Shown here: positions 14,137 to 21,934 of the stretch, in pieces
Layout of the letters: every line of letters starts with the position of its first letter
Position numbering within the stretch: position 1 is the first letter of the stretch
Assembly: GCA_002439805.1 (NCBI GenBank)
Contig: DJPQ01000081.1
Location: forward strand, 1-27,778
Source: Bacteroidales bacterium UBA6408
GTDB lineage: Bacteria; Bacteroidota; Bacteroidia; Bacteroidales; UBA932
DNA: 27,778 nt
Direction of reading: 5' to 3'
Made by a program: the position numbers and the translations under genes
Notes under the pieces: generated by a model
Told to the model about the DNA's origin: nothing
The model's input: the letters and a program-made list of their open reading frames with translations, nothing else
The model's database searches: none

Positions 14137-15507
14137 ATGAAATCGTCCAAACCAAAATTGTCCTTTTGGCAAATCTGGAACCTCAGCTTCGGCTTCATGG
14201 GTGTCCAGATAGGATATTCGCTTCAGAACTCCAACACCTCGACCATACTCCAGTCCTTCGGCGCGGACCTCGGCTCGCTCAGCTATTTCTGGCTCGCCGC
14301 ACCGATTGCCGGTCTCATCGTGCAGCCGATAGTCGGAATGTTTTCCGACAAGACATGGACGAGGCTTGGCAGGCGTATCCCGTTCATCCTCGCGGGTGCG
14401 ATAATCTCGGCGCTCGCCCTCGTGCTCATGCCGAACTGCCCGAAGCTTCTTGCCTTCGCCCCGCTTGCGATGGGTGCGCTCATCTTCCTCTTCATGGATC
14501 TCTCGTTCAACGTCACGATGCAGCCTTTCAGGGCGCTCGTCACGGATATGCTCGATGACAGTCAGAAGACAGAAGGCTTTGTGGTCCAGACACTTCTGAT
14601 TAACCTCGGAGCCGTCGTAGGGGCGCTTCTCCCTCTTGTCATGACATGGTGCGGGGTCAGCGACACGGCCAGGGAAGGTCATGTCTCCGACCACATTGCG
14701 TACTCATACTACTTGGGGGGGGCAATACTGCTGGCCTCCGTCCTTGTAACATCCTTTAAGGTCAAGGAATATCCTCCCAAGGAGTTCGCTCTCTATAACG
14801 GGACTTCCAACGACCGGGCGGGCATCCCGGCGAACATTCAGGCGGACGCCAAGGCCGCCGCGCCGAAGCCCGGTTTCATACAGCTTCTCAAGGGCACTCC
14901 GAAGGTGATGCTCCAGCTCGGCGTGACGCAGTTCTTCTCATGGGCGGCGCTGTTCCTCATGTGGAACTACCTCAAGCCGGCCATCACCGGAGTCGTCACG
15001 GACAATTCCGGGGCGGTTCTCGCCGAAGGCGCCACGGCCACATGGGTCGGCGTCCTCAACGCCGTCTATCCCGTCCCTGCCTGCATCATAGCCCTTTTCA
15101 TGACGCGGATAGCCAGCCGCTACGGCAACAAGACCGTCTATGCGGCCACACTCGCCTGCGGAGCGCTCGGCTTCCTCGGACTTTCGCTGCTCCATAACCA
15201 GTATCTCCTGATGCTCCCTATGGTCGGCATCGGAATCGCGTGGGCCGGCATACTCGCGATGCCTTATTCAATCCTCTCCCGCGCCATTGACGCGAACAGC
15301 GCCGGGGCATATATGGGAATCTTCAACTTCACGATTGTCATCCCGCAGATTTGCATGGGACTTCTCGGCGGGGTCATAGTCAAGTACGTCTTCGGCGGCA
15401 ATGCCGTCGCCATGCTCGCCCTCGCCGGAGCGCTGATGCTCTGCGCGGCCGTCAGCGTGGCGTTCATCAGGGACAGGCGCGACGGTGGGGAGTCAGATAG
15501 GAACTAA
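14137..15507 (+). CDS. Maltose/maltodextrin-type MFS transporter
   Basis: This 456-residue inner-membrane transporter has about twelve helices and belongs to the SLC45/GPH-like MFS group, found in Bacteroidota starch and maltose loci. Typical features are WNLSFGFMGVQIGYSLQNSNTS in the first helix, the GLIVQPIVGMFSDKTWTRLGRRIPFI segment around the first cytoplasmic loop, and a central cytoplasmic loop near residues 210-250. By position it should carry the maltose or short maltodextrins made in the periplasm into the cytoplasm, where MalQ acts. It is the first gene of the starch operon; susC follows after 17 nt. The substrate is inferred from family and context. A sucrose-like glucoside is the main alternative. 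Confidence 0.88.
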   Translation: MKSSKPKLSFWQIWNLSFGFMGVQIGYSLQNSNTSTILQSFGADLGSLSYFWLAAPIAGLIVQPIVGMFSDKTWTRLGRRIPFILAGAIISALALVLMPNCPKLLAFAPLAMGALIFLFMDLSFNVTMQPFRALVTDMLDDSQKTEGFVVQTLLINLGAVVGALLPLVMTWCGVSDTAREGHVSDHIAYSYYLGGAILLASVLVTSFKVKEYPPKEFALYNGTSNDRAGIPANIQADAKAAAPKPGFIQLLKGTPKVMLQLGVTQFFSWAALFLMWNYLKPAITGVVTDNSGAVLAEGATATWVGVLNAVYPVPACIIALFMTRIASRYGNKTVYAATLACGALGFLGLSLLHNQYLLMLPMVGIGIAWAGILAMPYSILSRAIDANSAGAYMGIFNFTIVIPQICMGLLGGVIVKYVFGGNAVAMLALAGALMLCAAVSVAFIRDRRDGGESDRN

Positions 15508-15524
15508 TCATAAAAACAGATACA

Positions 15525-18494
15525 ATGAAACGTATAATCATGGTTTTGGCAGGCCTCGTGTCCGCGCTCTCGCTCTCGGCTCAGACGGGCTTTGAGGTGA
15601 AGGGCGTCGTGACCGACGCGACCGGTCCTGTCATAGGCGCCACTGTCATCGAGCAGGGCACTTCCAACGGCGTTTCCACCGGAGTTGACGGAGACTACGC
15701 GCTCACCGTCGCATCTGCGGAGACCGTCGTCGAATTCAGCTGCATGGGCTACACCACCGTGACCTTCAAGGCTTCAGAGGTGCCGGCGAAGGTCGTCCTG
15801 AAGGAGGACAGCGTCTTCCTCGACGAGGCCGTCGCAATCGGCTACGGCTCACAGAAGAAGAAGGAGGTCACCGGTTCCGTGGCTTCAGTCAAGGCCGAGG
15901 ACTTCAACGCCGGCGTGAAGACCAGCCCTATCGGACTTCTCCAGGGCAAGGTCGCCGGGCTCAACATCATCAAGACCACCTCAGACCCGACTTCAACCGG
16001 TTACAGCATCCAGATTCGTGGCTTCTCCACTCTCGACAAGGGTGCCGGAACAAGTCCTCTGTTCATTGTTGACGGTGTTCCTGTAAGCAACATTGACAAC
16101 ATCTCGAATGATGAGATAGCGTCAATGGATGTGCTGAAGGACGGCTCGGCCGCCGCAATCTATGGAACCCGAGGTACGAACGGAGTGATTATCATCACGA
16201 CAAAACGCGGCGACAACTTTACTGATGTTCCGCAGACAAAGGTCGAGTATTCCGGATATGCTTCTGTCTCAATGCGCAATGGCAAGACCGGAATGGCCAC
16301 TCCTGAGGAGTTTGTGAACCTTTCGGAGATTTCAGGCGGCAAGATTACACCGACCGTCCTCACCGACGAGAACGGCAACCCGTATCAGACAGACTGGATG
16401 GCTGAAATCACTAGAAAGGCGGCGTTCACGCATAATCATAACCTTGCGGTCACCGGATCGTCGAGCAAGTTCAGCTACCGTGCTTCCGTGAACTACAAGG
16501 ATGCCCAGGGAATCGCCCGCAACAACGAGAGGAATGAAATCATCGCCAAGATTGCCGCTTCGCAGAAGGCTCTCAGGGGATGGCTCGACCTCAACTACGA
16601 CTTCTCCTATATGCACTACCGCAACGACTACTTCTGCGGCGACTTCAAGCAGGCGGCGATTCTCAACCCGACCATCCCGATTTATGACCCGACCACGGTC
16701 TCTGGCTACTACAAGCCGCAGGGCACCGGCGTGAGCAATCCTGTCGAGAACATGAACCAGAAGGAGTCCTACCAGACCGGAAACTATTTCCGAGGCTCCC
16801 TCAAGGCCACTCTTAACATCCTTCCTGTCGAGGGGCTCAAGATTAACGCTTTCGGTGCCTTCGAGGAGGGCGACAACGCGAACTATTGGTCCAACAAGCA
16901 GATAACCACAGACGTGGATGCTTCCGGAAAGGCTGGAAGGGGCACGGACAGGAACTTCAACAAGCTCTTCGAGGTGACTGCGGACTATGCCCACAGCTTC
17001 GGACGGCACAACATCGCGGCAGTGGCCGGATTCTCCTATCAGAATTTCCTCTATGACGAGATGTCGGTGGAGAACAAGGGCTTCCCGACAGAGGCCATGA
17101 AGTACTATCAGATCGGCAACGGCGACGCGACCAAGACCTACCTCAAGGCGAACTCGTCCCGCAACTCCAACACTCTCGCCGCCTTCTTCGCAAGGGCGAA
17201 CTACAACTACTCCGACAAGTATCTCGCCTCAGTTTCAATCCGCCGCGAGGGTTCCTCACGCTTCGGCGCGAACAACAAGTGGGGATGGTTCCCGGCCGTG
17301 AGCCTCGGCTGGCGCATCACCGGAGAGGACTTCATGCAGGGCGTGAAGGGAGTCAACGACCTGAAGCTCCGTCTCGGATTCGGCGTCACCGGCAACAACC
17401 TCGGCTCAGACCTCCGCTCGGTGGCCATGCTCTCCAACAACGGAACATTCTGGTACAACGGCAAGTATGTCTATACCTACGGCATCGCGCAGAACGTGAA
17501 CGCTGACCTGCGCTGGGAGAAGAAATACGAGTACAACCTCGGCCTTGACTTCGCCTTCCTCGACAACCGTCTCTACGGAAGCCTCGACGCCTATTTCCGT
17601 CAGACCCGCGACCTTCTCTGGGACTATGAGGTGCCTACTCCTCCGTATCAGTACCACACCCTCCTCGCCAATGCCGGACAGATGGACAGCTACGGCGTCG
17701 AGCTCGCGATAAGCGGCGTTCCTGTAAAGACAAAGGACTGGACATGGACCACCACGCCTACGGTTTCGTGGAACCACAATGTCATCACCAGGCTTTCCGA
17801 CCCGTCGAAGGGCTTCAACTATAAGGAGACTACCTCCGGCAGTGTCGGCGAGAACGGAATCATGAACACCAACACGCAGATTCTCGTCGAGGGTCAGTCC
17901 GTGGGCGCGTTCTACGGCTACAAGTTCCTCGGAATCAAGGACGGGACATGGTACTATTCAACTCCGGCAGGCGGAGTCGTCGATGGGGCCGGAGCCGCCG
18001 AGGGCTACCGTCAGGTAATCGGGAATGCCCAGCCGTGGTTCACCTTCGGGTGGAACAACTCCGTGAGATACAAGAACTTCGACTTCACCCTGTTTCTTCG
18101 CGGCGTGGTCGGCAACAAGATACTCAACCTCACCCGCTGGGCTTACGGCCCGAGGGCGATGGCCGCCGACAACATCTTCATGAAGGACGTGAAGGCAAAG
18201 GACGGGGTCGTCTATGCCAACAAGGAGCAGTTCTCCGACTACTACCTTGAGAACGGTTCCTACCTCAAGATTGACAACCTCACGATAGGCTACAGCTTCA
18301 AGTTCAGGGAAACGAGCCTCATTGACAACCTGCGCGTCTATGTCACCGGGCAGAACCTCGCGACGCTCACCGCCTACAGCGGACAGGATCCGGAGGTGAA
18401 CACCACGAGCGTGTGGAGTTCCGGCATCGACTACTGCGATTTCTATCCGACCGTGGCCACGGTGCTCCTCGGAGTTAACATATCATTCAAATAG
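15525..18494 (+). CDS. susC: SusC-type TonB-dependent outer-membrane oligosaccharide importer
   Basis: This 989-residue protein is the outer-membrane beta-barrel that imports maltooligosaccharides with energy from TonB. The first 19 or so residues (MKRIIMVLAGLVSALSLSA) are a signal peptide, cut before Q20. A carboxypeptidase-D regulatory-like beta domain follows (about 24-100, VKGVVTDATGPVIGATVIEQ). Next come the TonB-box region AVAIGYGSQKKKEVTGSV and a plug with the SusC signature VLKDGSAAAIYGTRGTNGVI near 204-223. The barrel ends in Phe-Lys after a terminal strand (VATVLLGVNISFK). It forms a pair with susD, which starts 9 nt downstream. The symbol is by position and family; starch is inferred from the GH13 genes in the operon. 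Confidence 0.95.
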   Translation: MKRIIMVLAGLVSALSLSAQTGFEVKGVVTDATGPVIGATVIEQGTSNGVSTGVDGDYALTVASAETVVEFSCMGYTTVTFKASEVPAKVVLKEDSVFLDEAVAIGYGSQKKKEVTGSVASVKAEDFNAGVKTSPIGLLQGKVAGLNIIKTTSDPTSTGYSIQIRGFSTLDKGAGTSPLFIVDGVPVSNIDNISNDEIASMDVLKDGSAAAIYGTRGTNGVIIITTKRGDNFTDVPQTKVEYSGYASVSMRNGKTGMATPEEFVNLSEISGGKITPTVLTDENGNPYQTDWMAEITRKAAFTHNHNLAVTGSSSKFSYRASVNYKDAQGIARNNERNEIIAKIAASQKALRGWLDLNYDFSYMHYRNDYFCGDFKQAAILNPTIPIYDPTTVSGYYKPQGTGVSNPVENMNQKESYQTGNYFRGSLKATLNILPVEGLKINAFGAFEEGDNANYWSNKQITTDVDASGKAGRGTDRNFNKLFEVTADYAHSFGRHNIAAVAGFSYQNFLYDEMSVENKGFPTEAMKYYQIGNGDATKTYLKANSSRNSNTLAAFFARANYNYSDKYLASVSIRREGSSRFGANNKWGWFPAVSLGWRITGEDFMQGVKGVNDLKLRLGFGVTGNNLGSDLRSVAMLSNNGTFWYNGKYVYTYGIAQNVNADLRWEKKYEYNLGLDFAFLDNRLYGSLDAYFRQTRDLLWDYEVPTPPYQYHTLLANAGQMDSYGVELAISGVPVKTKDWTWTTTPTVSWNHNVITRLSDPSKGFNYKETTSGSVGENGIMNTNTQILVEGQSVGAFYGYKFLGIKDGTWYYSTPAGGVVDGAGAAEGYRQVIGNAQPWFTFGWNNSVRYKNFDFTLFLRGVVGNKILNLTRWAYGPRAMAADNIFMKDVKAKDGVVYANKEQFSDYYLENGSYLKIDNLTIGYSFKFRETSLIDNLRVYVTGQNLATLTAYSGQDPEVNTTSVWSSGIDYCDFYPTVATVLLGVNISFK

Positions 18495-18503
18495 TAACGG
18501 AAG

Positions 18504-20294
18504 ATGAAAAAGATTATATATTCACTTGCAGCGGCACTCCTCGCCCTCTCGTCCTGCAATATGCTCGATGAGGTGAACTACGGCAATCCTACCGTGGAGG
18601 ACATGATGACCAACGAGGAAAACGTCGTGATGCTCGTCGGACAGATTTATGCCAATGTGAAATACACCCATGACCACTGGGGCTACTGGGGACTTGTCAC
18701 GACCACTGCCGACGAGGGACTCTGCGTTCCGAGAAACGGCGGAAACGACTGGAACGACGGCGGCTACTGGCTCAGGCAGAACACTCATGCGTGGGACCAC
18801 AGGGGTGACGCCATCAAGGAGGTCTGGAACATAACCGTCAACGGGGCCGTGCTCTGCAACCAGATTATCAGCACTCTGAACAACTACAAGTCCTCCATGA
18901 GCGAGGCGGTCTATGCCCAGTATCTCGGCGAGGTCGAGGTCATGCGCAGCTACTATTTCTACCAGCTCTTCGACTGCTTCGGCCGCATTCCTTATACAGA
19001 GAAGTTCGAGGAGGCCACCGGCCCGCTTCAGGACCCTCAGGACGTGTGGTCGCATCTTGTCGCCACGCTTGAGAGGAACGCCCCGAACATGGCCGTCGTG
19101 AATGACGCCAACCGTGCGGCTAACTACGGGCGCACGACCCAGGGCTTCGCGTATGCCCTTCTCGCCCGTCTTTACCTCAACGCCGAGGGCTTCGGATGCA
19201 CGATGGACAATGTGTTCAAGAATGTGGAGAAGCCCGAGCAGTTCAGCGGCTCGTTCTACGACAACTGCGTGCGCTGCTGCGACGCCGTCATAAATTCGGG
19301 TTCATATTCAATTGAGAAGGACTATTTCCACAATTTCGCCCTTTTCAACGAGGACAGCAAAGAGGCGATATTCTCTATTGTCGAGAACGGACTCACCGAC
19401 GACGAGCATGACTACAGCAAGGTCAAGAACAAGCTGCGCATTCCGTACAACACACATCACTACGGCATCCAGTACTACTACGGCACCGTGCTCGACACAT
19501 GGAACGGCTTCTGCGCCCGCCCGTCCTTCCTCGACCTCTTCAAGTCGAAGACCGCCCCCGCCGTGAGCGAGAGCGACCTTTTCGACAACTCGAAGATGAA
19601 GGGCTACTACAACTCTGACCTCCGCGGCCCGGGCACAGAGCTTCAGGGCACTTCCAACACGAAGAACTGGGGCTGGTTCGTCGGGCAGGTCAACAAGAAG
19701 GGCTCTGCCACCGAACTCTATCTGGACGAGGACGTGGTTGACGCTGATAATCCTAAGGGTACGCCGACCGTGCTTCATGTCGGCGTGTCGAGCCTCACCA
19801 ACGCCCACAACTTCGACGGTGCGCGTCTGAACAAGTGGGAACTGGACAAGACCGGAACCTACAAGTACTGCGAGAACGATTTCCACGTCTTCCGCTATGC
19901 CGACGTGCTCTGGATGAAGATTGAGGCGGTGCTCCGGGGAGGCGCGGGCTCGGTTTCTTCGGTGACGTCAAGCGCTGATTTCAAGACCCTCATGGCAAGG
20001 AGCTTCGCCTATGACCCGAATCCGGAACAGGCATTCAGGGACGCTTACGGCGACGTGGATTCATGGACGCTCGACGATGTCCTTGCGGAGCGCGGGCGCG
20101 AGTTCACATGGGAGATGGTCCGCAGGCGCGACCTCATCCGCTACGGCAAGTACAACGACATCCAGTATGTCACCGCCAAGGAAGAGGTGCGCAAATGGTT
20201 CCCGATTCCGTATTCCGTTCTTGAAAAGTCTCTGGTGGATGAGACTACCGGTCAGAAAATCTGGACGCAGACCCCGGGATATGAGAACCTGTAG
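18504..20294 (+). CDS. susD: SusD/RagB-type starch-binding surface lipoprotein
   Basis: This 596-residue lipoprotein forms the lid of the SusC importer and binds glycan at the cell surface. The signal peptide ends in the lipobox ALSSC with lipidated C18, followed by NMLDE. The N-terminal SusD-like segment with TPR-like helices includes AVLCNQIISTLNNYKSSMSEAVYAQYLGEVEVMRSYYFYQLFDCFGRIPYTE. The RagB/SusD C-terminal part ends with LDDVLAERGREFTWEMVRRRDLIRYGKYN, followed by the FPIPYSVLEKSL segment, both family hallmarks. It starts 9 nt after susC. Length is in the usual 500-650 range. Confidence 0.95.
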   Translation: MKKIIYSLAAALLALSSCNMLDEVNYGNPTVEDMMTNEENVVMLVGQIYANVKYTHDHWGYWGLVTTTADEGLCVPRNGGNDWNDGGYWLRQNTHAWDHRGDAIKEVWNITVNGAVLCNQIISTLNNYKSSMSEAVYAQYLGEVEVMRSYYFYQLFDCFGRIPYTEKFEEATGPLQDPQDVWSHLVATLERNAPNMAVVNDANRAANYGRTTQGFAYALLARLYLNAEGFGCTMDNVFKNVEKPEQFSGSFYDNCVRCCDAVINSGSYSIEKDYFHNFALFNEDSKEAIFSIVENGLTDDEHDYSKVKNKLRIPYNTHHYGIQYYYGTVLDTWNGFCARPSFLDLFKSKTAPAVSESDLFDNSKMKGYYNSDLRGPGTELQGTSNTKNWGWFVGQVNKKGSATELYLDEDVVDADNPKGTPTVLHVGVSSLTNAHNFDGARLNKWELDKTGTYKYCENDFHVFRYADVLWMKIEAVLRGGAGSVSSVTSSADFKTLMARSFAYDPNPEQAFRDAYGDVDSWTLDDVLAERGREFTWEMVRRRDLIRYGKYNDIQYVTAKEEVRKWFPIPYSVLEKSLVDETTGQKIWTQTPGYENL

Positions 20295-20356
20295 CATTAT
20301 GAGAATACAATAATTCAATATACAAATTTTAATAACACATTTTAACACACAGGATT

Positions 20357-21802
20357 ATGAAAAGATTTTTCTATGCAATCGCAGCCATGTCACTGCTCGT
20401 GACTGCCGCTTCCTGCAACAAGGACAAGGGCGGGCTCAACCTCGACGATGTAGTCCTTGACGGATTCTATGTCTATGGCGATGCCACTGGCTCCGACAAG
20501 GTCGAGTCCAAGAACTCCATGGCCGCAGGCTCGAACGAGGTTGACAAGACCGCACGTTCGGGTATGTTCGAGAAGTACATCTACCTTCAGGGCGGAAAGG
20601 ATTTCGCTCTCATCGAGAACAGTGCCGGAAACAAGAAGTTCTACGGCGCAAACCTCACTGAAGTGAACTATGGTTATGACGAGAACGACCCGAACTGCAA
20701 GAACTACGACAACAACCCTAACATGATGATTCTTCAGGGTCAGCTCATCATCGGCGAGAGTGCTCCTAAGATGCAGGTAAAGGAAACGGGTCTCTACCAC
20801 ATCGTGCTTGACAATAACAAGAACGGTGACCTTGCTCAGGGCGCTCAGATTATCGTCCAGAAGGCTGACTTCGGCGTTCGCGGCGGATGCAACGGATGGG
20901 GATTCACCGCAGGTGAGCAGACTGTCGGCAACGACGGAACAATCACATTCACTTGGAATGACATGGACTTCCCGGCGAAAGGCGAGTTTAAGTTCGCTTC
21001 ATGCCACGGCTGGAAAATCAATCTTGATGAGGAAGGAATCGTGAAGGCGGAAATCAGCCTCGGAGTCACTGACGGCAAGCTCTCAAACACGGGAGGCAAC
21101 ATTTCCGTAGGCGAGAAGGCCGGTCTCTACAAGCTCGTCCTCAATTACAAGCCTTCCGCAGGCGCGGTCGCTGATTCATTCTCCTACAGCATTACTCTTA
21201 CTCAGGAGTCAAGCCTCCCTGAGGCATGCTACCTCATCGGCGAGGGCATCAAGGGCTGGAATTTCCCTGGAGACGCAGTCGCAATGATTCCTGCTCACTC
21301 TGAGCCGGGTGCATTCTGGGCAATCCGCTACATTGAGGCCGGCAAGGGCTTCAAGTTCTCTCAGATTAACACTGACTGGGGCAAAGACTTCACCGGGCTC
21401 GGAACTGACACCGGCTACACTGTCGATGGCGGCAACTGCTTCGTTGCGGAATCTGGCCTCTATATGCTGGAGGTTGACTACAAGAACAATGTGGTTACCG
21501 TTTCAAAGGCAGAGGTCTATGGAATGGGCGCCGTGTTCGGCGGTAGTTGGGATGAAGGCGCGAATGCGTTTGAGGTTGCCGGTCAGACATTCACCGTGAC
21601 TGCGGCCAATGCCGGTGCTCTCCGTATGTATGCGAAGTCAACCTTTGCGGCGGCTACAGGAAACTGGTGGCACCGTGAGTTCAATATCTATGACGGTAAG
21701 ATTGAGTACCGTGCCGCAGGTGGAGAGCAGGCCGCTGTAGAGGTGGCTGCCGGACAGACCGTCACCCTCGATTTCAACGCCGGAACAGGCTCAATCAAAT
21801 AG
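20357..21802 (+). CDS. SusE/SusF-like outer-membrane starch-binding lipoprotein
   Basis: This 481-residue lipoprotein occupies the SusE position. The lipobox TAASC gives lipidated C20, followed by NKDK. Three or four beta-rich modules follow. The clearest C-terminal one has ACYLIGEGIKGWNFPGDAVAMI (about 291-312) and GKGFKFSQINTDWG, the pattern of SusE/SusF starch-binding modules in which Trp residues stack on glucose rings. A similar middle module contains GGCNGWGF and GEFKFASCHGWKINLD. SusE/F proteins bind starch at the surface and are not enzymes. The leader carries paired TAACACA motifs, and a strong stem-loop (21827-21858) follows the stop. Whether it corresponds to SusE or SusF cannot be decided, so no symbol is given. 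Confidence 0.85.
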   Translation: MKRFFYAIAAMSLLVTAASCNKDKGGLNLDDVVLDGFYVYGDATGSDKVESKNSMAAGSNEVDKTARSGMFEKYIYLQGGKDFALIENSAGNKKFYGANLTEVNYGYDENDPNCKNYDNNPNMMILQGQLIIGESAPKMQVKETGLYHIVLDNNKNGDLAQGAQIIVQKADFGVRGGCNGWGFTAGEQTVGNDGTITFTWNDMDFPAKGEFKFASCHGWKINLDEEGIVKAEISLGVTDGKLSNTGGNISVGEKAGLYKLVLNYKPSAGAVADSFSYSITLTQESSLPEACYLIGEGIKGWNFPGDAVAMIPAHSEPGAFWAIRYIEAGKGFKFSQINTDWGKDFTGLGTDTGYTVDGGNCFVAESGLYMLEVDYKNNVVTVSKAEVYGMGAVFGGSWDEGANAFEVAGQTFTVTAANAGALRMYAKSTFAAATGNWWHREFNIYDGKIEYRAAGGEQAAVEVAAGQTVTLDFNAGTGSIK

Positions 21803-21826
21803 TCTGACTGTTCAGCAAATTATCAT

Positions 21827-21858
21827 CGGCCGGCGGCTCCTGATCGGGCCGCCGGCTG
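21827..21858 (+). terminator. Strong G+C stem-loop after the SusE-like gene
   Basis: GCCGGCGGC (21829-21837) pairs perfectly with GCCGCCGGC (21848-21856). The stem extends outward by G.T and C-G pairs and inward by T.G and C-G pairs, giving about 13 pairs and a 6-nt loop. No U-tract follows. It may therefore attenuate or stabilise the upstream messenger end rather than act as a classical intrinsic terminator. It lies 25 nt after the stop of the SusE-like gene and 76 nt before the next gene. Confidence 0.55.
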
Positions 21859-21934
21859 CAAATGTGAGAGGCGGTGCGCCGTCGCTTCCCGATGCGGAAA
21901 CTGCGGCGGAACGGCTCTCGAAAAACTCGGAAGA

